From contig CM063502.1 of the NCBI GenBank assembly GCA_032207245.1, positions 119,166,929 to 119,230,928 on the forward strand: 64,000 nucleotides of DNA, given 5' to 3'. Of the stretch, positions 1 to 11,944 are shown one piece after another. Source of the stretch: Pardosa pseudoannulata. Lineage: Eukaryota > Arthropoda > Arachnida > Araneae > Lycosidae. Within the stretch, counting starts at the first letter, position 1. Each line of letters opens with the position of its first letter. The notes under the pieces are model-generated. The model saw only the letters and a program-made list of their open reading frames with translations, did no database searches and was not told where the DNA came from. Made by a program: the position numbers and the translations under genes.

Positions 1-660
1 ATGATTCTGTACGAAGGACAAATACATAAATAAAAATCTCATTATTATCCTTTATCGAAAACTTTCTAAGTTCTTAGCAGAAGTGTCAGTAAAAATTAGA
101 AGGTAATATAATGACAATAATGGAATGAGAATCTCAAACACGAGAATATATTTCATCCATAATCAAATAGCAGAAATAAAATACCTGAAATACAAGCATC
201 ACCCAAATAGTGTAATTAATGATCAAGATTGATCACCACGGTATTTCACAGAGTATGAAATAAATGAACGTTTAACTTGCATTTTCTACTGTCATTAGTC
301 ATTTTGAAATAAGAGGCAGTTAAAACTCGTTTAAGATGATATAAGTGAGGAGAAAGCAAATACGATTTGGGAAAATTTCTCTCTGGTTATGAAAGACGAC
401 TCCGAGAAATTATTTTCGTTCCATTGAAGACTTGTTTAGACAGATATGACAGATTTCCTATTGTGTCAATTTTCTTTTTATGGACATTGAAGTAAATTAT
501 CCATTTTATGCTAGACAAATCTTGATAAATTTTCTTAAAATCAGTGCACTGAAATGATCTATTTATTATACCTCGCATTTTTAATTATATTCATTAAATG
601 GCATAGTATATTTCGAGAAAAACTCATTGACAGATTAAATAACTTTTTTGGGGGAAGGGG
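1..660. other. AT-rich DNA, no gene seen
   Basis: There is no frame longer than about 60 codons, no coding bias, and no repeat end that I can recognise. The short open frames here are what an AT-rich random sequence gives. Confidence 0.6.
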
Positions 661-663
661 CTT

Positions 664-745
664 GATTTGGTTTAGTTTGAACCGCTCCAGTCTGTTTTTT
701 TTTTCGCTATACGAGAGCTTAAGAAACAGACCTACAGCTTAAGGA
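664..745 (-). repeat. Truncated tRNA-derived SINE copy
   Basis: The tail half of the window's SINE family is recognisable on the minus strand. The plus strand reads a GATTTGGTTTAG start, a degenerate 'gaaccgctccagtctg' for the usual 'gagcgctacggtctac', then a 'cgagagctta' block and 'acctacagcttaagg'. The tRNA-like head is missing, so this copy is 5'-truncated. Several mismatches to the better copies show it is old. Confidence 0.6.
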
Positions 746-865
746 GACAGTGGGCTACTAGCTTGGCTGAAAATTTGATATTTATCTGAATGATTAGTGA
801 AACACAAGAATGAGAATTGAAGAAATGTTAGTACAATGACCAAATGGTGGGGCGCTGCACTACGA

Positions 866-1006
866 GAGTTTGTGGGTTCAGATCCCACAGCTGGCAATGT
901 TGATCGTAGCCGTTTGGAATAGTCTATAAGCTCGTGTGGCAAAACAGTGGACCGTAGCGCTCCAAACCAAAGTGGCATTTTAATGTATAAACTAAAAGTA
1001 TGAATG
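866..1006 (+). repeat. SINE copy A of a 185-bp tandem duplication
   Basis: This is a tRNA-derived SINE on the plus strand. A box-B-like GGTTCAGATCC is followed by the SINE body and the tail 'gctccaaaccaaa'. From 866 the sequence is nearly identical to the stretch beginning at 1051, including about 30 bases beyond the SINE tail ('gtggcattttaatg'). The pair is therefore a local duplication with a 185-bp period and not two independent insertions. The region before 866 is a degraded version of the tRNA head. Confidence 0.75.
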
Positions 1007-1155
1007 GCCGAACTATGGCCGATTGGTTAGGGTGCGGGCCTTCGGTACTGGAGTTTGTGGGTTCAGATCCCACAGCTGGCAATGTTGATCGTAGCCGTTT
1101 GGAATAGTCTATAAGCTCGTGTGGCAAAACAGTGGACCGTAGCGCTCCAAACCAA
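1007..1155 (+). repeat. SINE copy B of a 185-bp tandem duplication
   Basis: This plus-strand SINE has a recognisable tRNA-related head: 'gccgaactatggccgattgg' covers the A-box region, 'gggttcagatccc' is box B, and the tail is 'gctccaaaccaaa'. RNA polymerase III normally reads such elements from these internal boxes. The 3' flank to about 1195 repeats the flank of copy A. On the minus strand both copies encode the same spurious open peptide, which is a shadow of the duplication and not a protein. Confidence 0.8.
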
Positions 1156-1200
1156 AGTGGCATTTTAATGTATAAAATAAAAGTATGAATGACCTAACTT

Positions 1201-1340
1201 TAGTTCGGAGAGCTATGATCAACTTATTACTGCACGAGGACTGCTTAGTCCCAGGACTAGCAGCTTAAGGCATATTCTGAACGGCTATTAATATCCAAGC
1301 TAGCAATGGCGTTCGGACCCGCAAAAATCGGTCTCAAAAG
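1201..1340 (-). repeat. Degenerate SINE copy (variant tail)
   Basis: The minus-strand copy reads on plus as 'tagttcggagagctatgatc', then 'gcacgagga', 'agcagcttaaggc', 'ttctgaacggcta' and 'atccaagc'. The tail and flank match the copy at 38,671 more closely than the standard tail: both have 'atgaatgaccyaa' followed by 'ttcggagagctaygatcaa'. This suggests a separate subfamily. Confidence 0.6.
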
Positions 1341-1724
1341 TTTGGTTTCTAACACAAGCATCTTTTACTCTCAGTCAACATCAGTCAAGATTCGTGTAAC
1401 TTCTCAAAAATTCCTAAAGAGCGAGGAAAAATGCAAACCACCACCCAGCCAACTATGACCAAAGAGATCAATCCACTTTACACTGTATTTAATAACCGTT
1501 TGTATTTATAAAATGCAAATTTTAAAACAAGAGTGCAAGGGGTTAAGTTTAGACAGAAATTATATTAGCCAAAGACCATTACAAACTAATGTATAATAAG
1601 TATCACATGAATATGACAAGATGAATAGTTAAGGCAAAAACAAACTAAATATAGAAACAGCAAAAAATTATAGCCAGAATTAATCAATTACATAAGTAAA
1701 AATGAAACTTGAATATCCCACAAG

Positions 1725-1866
1725 TTGGTTTGACGATCTATGGTCTATTTTTTAATACACGAAGGTTAATGAGACCGGAACCTACTACTTAAAGCAGATT
1801 TTGAACGGCTATCCACATCCATGCAAAAGTTGGAGACCATGATATTCCGGACCGAATACGGTCTCG
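1725..1866 (-). repeat. Degenerate SINE copy
   Basis: The blocks 'ttggtttgacgatctatggt', 'cacgaaggttaatgagacc', 'acctactacttaaagc', 'ttgaacggct' and 'acatccatgc' follow the SINE order on the minus strand. The box-B region is too mutated to be functional. Confidence 0.65.
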
Positions 1867-3123
1867 AACAACATTACTGTATCTATTTCGTCATTTGTTC
1901 GGCTTTGGGAAGGAAATTGGCTATTTCATTGACCAACTAAGTGACTGAAACGTTATTAGTGTCTGAGAAGGTTAATTCATTTACGCCCTAAAAATTTCTG
2001 CTGAATATATATATATATATTGATGAACAACTCAAATCTCAGCTATTTCAAACTGAGAGTAAAATAAATTTAAATGTTACTTTTCACTCACTCACTCACC
2101 TGTTTTTGAGTGAAGTAGAGTACCTTTAATGTAAAGAACTAATTATCTACCAAAATATTGCATTCCGACTTTTCCGCAAAAAAATATAATTTTGTAATGG
2201 AGAAAAAATTATTTCACTGTTATGAAAACATGCATTAAGAATATTTCAAACCATCATAATATTAACTCCTGATTTAGCAATAACATATCGAAATTAACCA
2301 AGCAGCACGCTGCAAAAACCATTGTCAATTGAATAAAAATGGTCAAATTATTCTCTGCGACAAAAATATTTTCTACTGAAGAAACGAGTGACTATTCCCC
2401 TGAAGATAAGTAATTGAAAATTTGATGCATGATAGAAAAAATTTATAGTCTTTTTTTAGAAACACTAGTATCAAATCTTGAAAGGATTTTTTTCCGCAAC
2501 AAAAAAACCTTATTCAGTCCTTTACACAAAGAACTTAGTTCGCTAAACTAGAAAATTACTTCCCATAATAAGACAATTGTTCTGATAGGGTATCTGTGCA
2601 GCATGCGTATAACTTGTGGAAGAGCGACTTTTTATATCTTTGGCAAACAGTTAAAAGGCAGACCGATCATAAATAGGTCTAAATGCATTTGACGATAAAT
2701 TTTGAGAAAATGGATTTGGAATATGTAGGAGAAAAACCGAATGGAACATCTTATTTTCAGTGGAAAGAAATAAATCTTTAATCCAACAAATCGATTTCTA
2801 AGCATGTGCATCCGTTAGGACAGAAAGTTCTTACGAAAGAGTATTTGGAGGACCACAAGATTTGATGTAGGGGTAGAAAAAGGAGCATATGGGAATGAGC
2901 GATTGCAGCTATCGAAAGGTGCTAGGGTGGTAAGCAAACAATCTTAACTACTCAAATGTGAAAGATTCGTATTCAATTTGATTCAACATAAAGACAGTTT
3001 GATTAATTTTACCAAAATATAATTAGTAATATTGCCAAAAGACAGAACGTATATATTAATTCATATTTTAAATTATCTCACGTGTCAAAGAACACCAAAT
3101 ATTTGTGAAATGTAAGAAGGAAT
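1867..3123. other. AT-rich DNA, no gene seen
   Basis: The only structure I see is a short (AT) tract near 2008-2021. No reading frame, exon-like segment or repeat end is recognisable. Confidence 0.5.
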
Positions 3124-3127
3124 TTAA

Positions 3128-3330
3128 CCCTTTTCACTTGTATGTACTCGTAAGGAGAACATCATTTTACCATCGAGATAGTACGTCCCCGTGCAGGGGA
3201 CATGACATCTGTACCGTTGCCTTCTAGTTAAATTGGAACACATTTCCATAAGAAACATCATCTTGATCAAACATGAAAAAAATCCGAGTTATTTGCTAAC
3301 TTTCTAAACCATGATTACGAGTACAAAGTG
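3128..3330. mobile_element. Small TTAA-flanked MITE, piggyBac-like (candidate)
   Basis: TTAA stands at 3124-3127 and again at 3331-3334. The outer sequences are imperfect inverted repeats. The left end carries 'cacttgtatgtactcgtaa', and the right end read backwards gives 'cactttgtactcgtaa'. In the middle is a palindrome with arms GTCCCC (3185-3190) and GGGGAC (3196-3201). TTAA duplication is the mark of piggyBac and Kolobok transposition. The element is too short to encode anything and would depend on a transposase elsewhere. The left end has extra bases compared with the right, so the exact boundary is uncertain. Confidence 0.45.
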
Positions 3331-3334
3331 TTAA

Positions 3335-5738
3335 TACCGCCATCTCAAAATTCGTTTATAAATTAAGAGATACCCATAGAGGCATACTATAACAAAGTTT
3401 AGAATTTTGGTATTGGTGTTTATATTACAATACCAAACATACAATTGTGAGCTAATAATTTAGACATGTTTGCTGCTATTAAAAAAGATCCCTTTAACAG
3501 TGATTGGATCATACAAATAAAAAATGAAAGACAGTTCTCTGATTTCACAGAAATTGTTACATAATAGATACAAGTTTTATTAGAAGTATATATAATTAAA
3601 ATAAACAGTTTTCTGTTTTAAAAGTAAAACAAACTAACTCCATAACAGGCCAATACGATAATGTGTAAGTTAACAATAAATTGACATCCTCTTTTCTCAA
3701 AATACAACATAAATTAACCATTTCTCACAGAATGACCAAGAATGTCAGGCACTTTAATTATAGTTTTAAGTAAACTTACTACTAAAGAAAATCTAGGTCT
3801 AAAGATAAGACTCTAGTATGCTTTTTTCAGTAGATGAAGCAAAGTTAATGTTAAAGAATTAAAGAATTATACCGATTCATTTCAAGAGACCCAAAATGGC
3901 GAATTAAAACACTAAAAACCGTATATTACATGACTTTTTCACAATTGTTTATCCCATTTGCTTTTCAGAGTTTGAGTAATAAAGCTATTTAAATATGCAT
4001 TGCTTGGCCTGAAGTGAGAAACTAATACTATCGATTCAGCAATTCATTAAAATACATATAAATTTCGACTAATAACTGTTTATTATCAAAAATAGATACA
4101 AATTGCAGAGCTGATTTCATAACTTGAGGAAAATTAAAAACCTTAACTTACATTGTAACTAACAAAATTTATATATATTTACTTTTATAACTTAAAACCA
4201 TTTTACTTTAAAATATAATAGGCAACCATGCATAATGAAAGATACTTTCGAATGATGTAATAAGGATAGAATTGGTAAAAGGAAAATATTTTTGACATAT
4301 TTCAGCTTTCAAAAAGAAAAATTCCTCTTGCTGATATATTTTTATCATTCATCCCCGACAGCTATTTCAGTGAACCTAAGGCCTAGTAGAAAAATACAAT
4401 CAACATCAATGCCTAACAAAATTTTAAAAGATGTCTGAATTTCTGTGCTGGAAATTTTGAACGCTCACAGACCAAGAAACAAGATCGATTACTCTAAACA
4501 AGTGAATACACGGTTTATTAAACTTAAATGAAATGTCATTCATAATAGATGAGATAAATTTTTACAGAACTTCCCAAAAAATCGTGAAAAGCAATTTTAG
4601 ATTGCAAAAGTTTTGACAGCAAAATGATAAAAAGCTAAAGGCAACGAAGTGTAAAAATTCTGTGTTAGAAAGACTGTTTAGAATTAAATATACGTCAACC
4701 TTGATGATAAAATAATTAGTACATCTTCGCATAGACAGACTTCGAGCGATTTTACTTTAAAAATACCTTAAAATATATTCACATGAATGAAATTACTGCC
4801 ATGACGATGCTAAGTCCATGCAATTCCCGACCAATGGTTACATCTATCAAAAGTTTCAGCTTTTTAAGTTATTCAATTATGTTTCATGAGCTATTCATCT
4901 TAACTTTTAAACTTATATGCAACCGTTTATAATACAAAAAAAATATTCATTGCATATTTAATAGTAATATATAATTTTCTACACTGTTTTTTAGAATTAT
5001 TTTAATCGAAAGTTAAAAAACGCCTTCGATTTTTACCAAAATTTTAATCTGTAAAGAAATAAAAGTTTGATTCTTATACCAGCTAAATTTTTTTTATCAT
5101 ATTTTCCATCATCAATAGCCAAATATTTTGGAGGTTACAAAAAAGATAGCCGTGTCGTATCTCAGTTCTTCAGATTAGATATCAAAACATGATAAAGGTA
5201 TCTTTCCTTTCAGAAAGATAATACAAATGACAAAGAAAAAACATATAACTAATTCAATTTCTTACAAACTCGGTTGAGATTTAAAGGATATTATAAGGAA
5301 TAATTTAAGTCTAAATTATTTCACAAACATACTTCGGAATTCGTATAACAGTACGTAACGGATTAATCAGCCTTATGTAGTATATTGCACACCCATTAAC
5401 AATTAATGAGACCATAAAACCAGCCTAGAGGCGAAAGAAAATTTATTTGCGGTAAAATTTATTGTCTATCTTTTTTATGTTCATGCTCTATCAGAGGAAG
5501 AGCAGTAAGAGATCTTTGGTCGGGCTCCAGGGTTCATCTTGATTAGTGCTCAGTATAGTTTTCTTCCAGGATTCCAAGAGGCCAAACTTACCTTTAAATG
5601 TTTTCTTTACAAGTTCATAAAACACTGGTGATTAAATCAATGAAATGACAAGAAAAAAAAGAAACCTTTTTGAAAGAAAAAATACAAGTTCTTAATATTA
5701 CTTCCAATACACTGATAAATTCTCCTCTTCATCATTTC
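3335..5738. other. AT-rich DNA, no gene seen
   Basis: This is a uniformly AT-rich stretch. I see no exon-like GC rise, no repeat boundary and no RNA gene. Confidence 0.5.
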
Positions 5739-5941
5739 AGATTTATATGCATCGTTACACTAAGCAAAATGTATTCAAATATACTCATTTCCACCATGAC
5801 AGATTAGAAAGACTTCAGTGTTTATGGAGGAGAAAATCAAATACTCTTGAAACGCCCAACAATAACGGAGGAAATATTGACGGTACTAGAAGAGCTGCAA
5901 GCGAATTCTTATATTGCATAATTACTAAATTCTCATATTAA
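5739..5941 (+). CDS. Possible terminal exon, unknown product
   Basis: A strong splice-acceptor-like site (pyrimidine-rich 'ttctcctcttcatcatttcag') ends at 5738. It is followed by an open frame through to a stop at 5939-5941, about 66 codons. The peptide is basic and hydrophilic, rich in His, Arg and Asn, with no domain I recognise and no membrane segment. AATAAA-type signals follow near 6057, as expected after a last exon. There is no supporting neighbour exon and the frame is short, so chance is a serious alternative. If real, the upstream exons could lie far to the left or outside the window. Confidence 0.2.
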
Positions 5942-7291
5942 CTTATTTGCGAAATAGAAAGCTGTGAAAGTACATAGCAAATTAATATTTATCAATATAT
6001 ATTTCAATTGCAATTTAAGATTTTTTTTACCTAAAAGCTGTTTAAATTTTAATTCTAATAAAATAAATTAACTTTCTGTACCTCAACCATACCCATTTAT
6101 TCAGATGCTAGAATGTATGATTTCAAGTATGCAAACATTTCTTGAAATGTTTACAAAGTATCTTTAAAAAATGCTTTTCTGACATATACATTATTTTGTT
6201 GCACTAAAATTGTCTAATATATTCTAACATAATGTTACGCAAATATTACTTTTAGATATTGCTAGTCTTTTTAAATTGAAATAATTCAAAGTTCTTATTT
6301 AAGAAATAATCAAGTAAAAATGATTTTAAAACTTTGGCATGAAATGTAAACTGAGTAATGGTATTTATTAGGAATTCTACAAACAAATATACTGATTGCA
6401 GTGGTATTGGACAGCAACAATCTGTAAAACCAGCTATTAAAGCTCCCTGAAGACATAACTGACTTTTTGGTGTTTGTTGTAGATGTGCAACACGGTGATA
6501 CGAAGGATTACGGTGATATGAAGACTAATTTCTTGTTTGAACTTAAGAAAAAACTTTCCTTTAAAGAAGCTTTAGTAACATTTCTGTTTAATACTATTTA
6601 TTACCATTTTTCTAAATTCAGATGCTTTATTTGCATGCAAAACACGAAAACAGTAGTAAAATGAGGAAAAAAATACTGTTTTACTGCCTATATTATTTTG
6701 CTTTCCTGATCAAATGAGATTCTTCCATTAGAGGAAAACATAACTACTGAAATAAGAGCATGTTCTACGACAGTCTTTTAGTTCATCTTAGATAATAAAT
6801 TAAAATGGCTTTAAACTATGAATTTTATTAAAGAAATTCAGAACTACAGTTATGCTTTTGCCTAGTTCAAATCTTTTTCACAAAGCTGAATAAAAACGTT
6901 TTTACCTTTATAAATTCCATTTTTTATTTTAATTTACATAATACAGCTTCACGCTATTACAGTCAACTGGCCAGAATTCTAGATTATTAAATATATTCTT
7001 TAGAGAACAGTGATTTTTGCTAGAGTAAATGTATACATATTATTAGTTTAAAACTCTCAGTTAATGAGATTAAAACTTTTACTACTCTTCCATCCCTATC
7101 TTTGAACAATCGTCTTTGATTATTTGATTTCTTTCAATGACAAAAAATGCTGATCTAGAATAATTTATAATGACCTTACTAAATCTAAACTAAGGCATTA
7201 TGAAGGATGTTTAATAAACCGATATAGACCAAGAAACATTATCCATTTCATTTTATAATTTTAATATTTATAAATCATTAGGATTCTTTAT
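5942..7291. other. AT-rich DNA, no gene seen
   Basis: Apart from the AATAAA-type hexamers near 6057 this stretch shows no coding or repeat structure that I can support. Confidence 0.5.
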
Positions 7292-7625
7292 ATCACATTA
7301 AGTTTTCAACTATAAGGGGTACTAGACCAAATTTTATAAATACATTTTAGGCCGGAGAAAGCAGTATCAAACCAACAAAAGCTTATATTGAAACTGTTTT
7401 AAAAGAATGAGTAAAATACTAAAGGTCTATTTGATGCAGACAAAACATTGTTGCCCATATTCACATTAATTTTTCAACTATAATGGGTACTAGATCAAAT
7501 GCTATAAACAGATTTTAGGCCGGAAAACGCAGATTCATAACAACAAAAGCTTATATTGAAACTATTTTGAAAGGATACTAAAGGTTTATTTGCTGCAGAC
7601 AATACATTGTTATGTTACCCATATT
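7292..7625. repeat. Two-copy tandem duplication, period about 168 bp
   Basis: Two adjacent copies share, in order, 'ttttcaactataa.gggtact', 'ttttaggccgga', 'acaaaagcttatattgaaac' and 'gcagacaa.acattgtt'. The second copy begins about 168 bases after the first. There are small indels between them, so the duplication is not recent. No coding frame runs through the unit. Confidence 0.7.
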
Positions 7626-7774
7626 CATATGTTTATAATTCCTTCAAAAGGTAGATTTAACAGAAAAATTAATATCTTAAATTAAAAATAAAATCTACGG
7701 ATAAAAATACAATGTTGCAAAGTAATTACCACGTTCCTCGATGAAACTTTAAAGCAGAAATTAATGCATTAGTC

Positions 7775-8065
7775 TTCACAGCCCGTCTTTAGTAAACGAT
7801 CCCATATAATTGATAGAATCAGTCTAATCAACGATCAAATCGTCTCTGCTCTCTATCAACGTCTGAACGATTAATACGCCGAACTATCTTCCCCTCTAAC
7901 CATCAGGGAAATTCCACCCAGCTTTCATAGCAGTGAAGGCTCCACGGTTAATAGGAAATGCCGCCGCACTTTAGGGCCTTGTCTCTATCAATAACCTCAT
8001 GGGTGAAGCATACAGCTCATCGAAGCCCGATTCAGGAGAATCATTCGGTGCGGATTGTTGTTCAG
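7775..8065. other. GC-raised island of unknown nature
   Basis: About 290 bases are clearly richer in G and C than the surrounding DNA and contain several CpG dinucleotides. Two frames stay open across its right half. On the plus strand about 50 codons run from near 7974 to a stop near 8128. On the minus strand about 40 codons read from near 8090 down to 7970, preceded by an acceptor-like 'ttaatttctccacaag'. Neither has a recognisable domain. It could be an exon, a conserved regulatory element or the remains of a GC-richer transposon. I cannot choose among these. Confidence 0.3.
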
Positions 8066-11000
8066 ATATGACTTGTGGAGAAATTAAGATTAATATTTTT
8101 CAAGATATTCTGGTGAAACCACACTTTTAAATGTATATTAATTTGCTACATTACTAAGCTATATTAAGAGTATTCTACGGAAAAGTTATTCAAGAAAAAC
8201 GCAAATATTGTTTCAAAATATAATCTTACATTTAAAAGGATTTCTTTAAGTTATAAAAGAAATAATTTCATAGTATGTAAAATGCTCTTTTCTCACCAAC
8301 AGATGCCGAGTCTTTGATACTATGATTAAACAACCTTACTGTAGTTAATGTGAAAACATTTGCTCAGTATACAGAAACTCGAAGGGGGTTTCAAATACAT
8401 CACGTGTTCATAAATACAAGTATTTCATCTTTCCCGTGACATCAGAACAACAGCCTTAAATTTTTATTTATAATATTTTTTTATTTATATAAGCTTGAAA
8501 CTGTAGTAAAGATAATGAACCAAAGGTATAGCCTAGTAGCAGTTTTGCTGTACAGCAACTAGTTTGAATTATACATCTAGGTATATAATGTATAATGCAA
8601 ATAGAATCTTCTGCTTTTATCTTCATTGTATCAATGTCATTTCTTCCCTCTGTTATAAAAATCGTAACTTAATAGAAACTGCTAGTATCTATATAAATAT
8701 TTTAACACAATCTTTTAGATTTTGCGTTTATAGGAGTATTACGAAAAATTGACATATTTACTTGGTTGTATCATAAGATTTTATACGGACAGAAATAGAG
8801 GCATTATTACATATTTGCTTATAAATGCGACCTTGCATTACTGTAATCAGGCTAGTATTTAAGTATTGTGATCTCCAGTGTTTCAAGTCCTGACGCATTG
8901 CAACATCTACCGCCAGCACAAACAAATGTTTCAAGCAATAAAATAAGCCTTGCTTTTATGGATATACCACCTGCAGTTTAGTGCATTATTCGTTTCTACA
9001 TTTATTAACTGTGTGAGGTTTTCAGTGAACAGAGATACAAACTCTAATAATATTTTGCTAATATATGTAATGGGAGAGATGTAAAATGGTGCTAAAAAGG
9101 TAGTAACAAAATGGAACTTTATTAGCAGCACACTAAGAAAAAAATGCTTTCTACTTTTTTACTAACTTAAGTAGATATATTAGTTAAATAAAAAAAAAGA
9201 TGTGCCTCAAAAATTGAAAAATCTTTAATTTTCTATCCAGTTTTTCCCTTTAATTTATTGATCTCCAGCCTCTTCAAGTAAAAGCGGAAATAACAGTTTT
9301 TTGACTTTAAAGCTGTAAAAATTAGAGTCATATCACTAGAAATGAAAAATATATTTAAGAGCTTTGAGAGAGCTCTTCTCCAAGATCTGATTTCGAATTT
9401 CGAAACGCTAAAATACTTTGAGCAAATTTTGAAACAGCTAATTTAAAGCCTCGAGAGCTTAACATGTCAATTAAAGATCTCCTTAGTTATACAACCCCAA
9501 CCGGAGATTTAAGGAAGAAAGTTATTAAATTTACAATAAAATCAATTCATTAAAATGTAATTACATTTTCAAAATTAGAAATAGCAAATATGAATTTGTG
9601 CGTCTTATTTACAATAAAATCTCCCAAAGAAGATTCACAATACATTTTAAAATCAATTTCCAGATACTGCTAATAAAAATATCTGTAGAGAACTTATTAA
9701 AAAGTGCAATTATAGCAGCCAGTTTTGTAGGATTTTGTTTCATTTCTGAATCATTTTAATCAAAATTGGAGAATAAAATTAAACTTGTAACATAAACAAA
9801 TACCCGGAAAGTAACTGAAACCTTGTTTAATATAAAAATAGATCACTTAATCAAAAGGAATAAAACTTAGAAAGTCAAATTAAGAATTTTTAAGCGCTTG
9901 CGATGGCGCAAAGATCTTTGCATTAAAAAGTTACATTCGTGTCTAGCTTCCAAGATTAAATTAATCACCAGCCTAGATGGTTTTATTTTTTCATGAAAAC
10001 ATCGATTATTAGCAGCTGTTCGCGAAGAGCTTAAAAGATAATTTGAAGTTCTTGAAAGTTATGAATACGTAATTTCTCCGAACAGATAAGAAATCAAAAG
10101 TGAAGACATTTTATTCGAAATAGCGATTTTAATTTCACATGAAATCCCTTTAAATTGCCTTTCATATTTAGTTCTGAGAATTTTAGACAACATAGATTTA
10201 GGTGTTTGATTTGAAGTAATCATTAGCAGAATTCAAATAAAAGAAATGTATTCGATATGTATACAAAGTGTTCAAATCAAGAAAATAAATCTAGATTGCA
10301 AAATAGATTAAAGAATCCTTCTAAATAAAAACAAAATTTTGCGTATAAATTTTAAAAGTAATTTATTTTGTAATTTGCATATTAAAACTAATCATTACTA
10401 AATTTTAATCAAATATATAGTTTTAAATAAAACCAGATATGTTCTCAAAAATTATTCATATTTCTATGCAATGATTTGATTAGATGAAGTAACAATGATA
10501 GCATCATGAATTTTTTTTCCTTTAGAGAAGAGAAGTTAAGGGGGCGGAGGTTAAACAGAATTATAGAATTTGTATGATTTTATTATTCATATTTTGACAA
10601 TCTATGCATTATTTTTTTTTTTCAAAATTTCTCTATACAAATTTAAAAAAATTTTCAAGCTATATCTGAAATTTTATATCAATCTAATATTTAATGAATT
10701 CTTAATGCACAATGATGATATACATCATGCGGAGATAAATTAATAAAGACTAAACACTAAATGTACTTTTATAATCTTCGTTAATTATAAATACCATTAA
10801 AAGGAGGTATACATTTATTTAACATTATTTAACAGTTAACGCAGCCTGTGAAAATAGAGTTAAGTTATTAACTCAATTTAAAACAAATTGCTAAACGTGA
10901 AGAAAAAGTTCATTTTATTTGAAATATTTTATATTCTATAATTTTACTTTACAATCAATGTTCGTTCAAGCTTCAGCAATGTTTCTAAAAGAAGAATGAG

Positions 11001-11760
11001 TGTTATAGGATCCTAGGAATACGAATAAAAGCTATATAGCAAGTAAGAAGTAAATGAAATAAACTAGTTATACACATAGCCTCATAAATGTATGCCTTGT
11101 TGATGGAAGGACTTTATTTAAAATTAATGTACTTAACTATCTAAAATATGACAAGATACATCTTAAAAAATATAGAAGAAAAGTACGTAACTGAAAGTAA
11201 CTTTTTTTAAAATTCAACTACGATGACTTCATTTGTAACTTATTGGCTAAATTACGCAAGTGAACTAGTACATAACAGCTATTCTAAAATATCTGGATTT
11301 TTCAGGGGTCAAACAAACCCTTAAGTTTTATAGAAATATGCAATAAATTCGACGAGATAAATTACATGCTAATAAATACTTAGTCTTAAATGTTTCAAAT
11401 TATTACTGAACTAAAATCTTACATGTTACTTCAAAGTTTGTTATTTCTATCAACATTAATGTAATATTAATTGCATGCATTGTTAATTACAAAAAGGTTA
11501 TACTTTTAGTATTAAATGCTTATTTTCTAAGATTTTAATTCAATAAAATGTTGTAACATTTTGTTTAAAATTTCAATAGTTTGAGTAGAGGAAATTTTTT
11601 TAAATCAGGTATAAAACTCTCAGATGTGTTTCTTTTACTTCATTGTTGGTTCCTGAGACTTTGGAAGAGGAGAGATCAAAATCTTGCAAAAAAGGACAAA
11701 AGTTTTATTGACAACAAAGTTCTAGTAGGTCTACTCTGAAACTTCACAAAATTTTATACT
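8066..11760. other. AT-rich DNA, no gene seen
   Basis: About 3.7 kb contain no supported feature. There are short A/T runs and small imperfect palindromes, for example AAGAGCT/AGCTCTT near 9357-9377, of a kind expected by chance at this composition. Confidence 0.5.
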
Positions 11761-11944
11761 CAACCCGTCGGGCGTTGGTAGTTAGCCAATGAATAGGGGT
11801 TATGGAGAACACGTGTTGATGCTAATGACGTATTAGACCCATGCTAATTTCCAACCACGCAAGGTTTATGAAAGCTGAGGCACAGTAAAACCAAGCAGGT
11901 CTGCCATGTCAAGACCGGGAAAGAAAGACCCTGATGTTATTGAG
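11761..11944. other. GC-raised segment, possible old repeat
   Basis: About 185 bases have higher GC than the flanks, with moderately long open stretches on the minus strand interrupted by stops. The sharp compositional edges (from 'caacccgtcgggcgttgg' to 'gagtctcagc') suggest an inserted element or decayed exon. I recognise no family, terminal repeat or box B. Confidence 0.25.

Noticed and set aside
739..1163. Two overlapping 79-codon minus-strand frames with an identical beginning
   Set aside because: The shared peptide is the reverse translation of the duplicated SINE and not a gene family.
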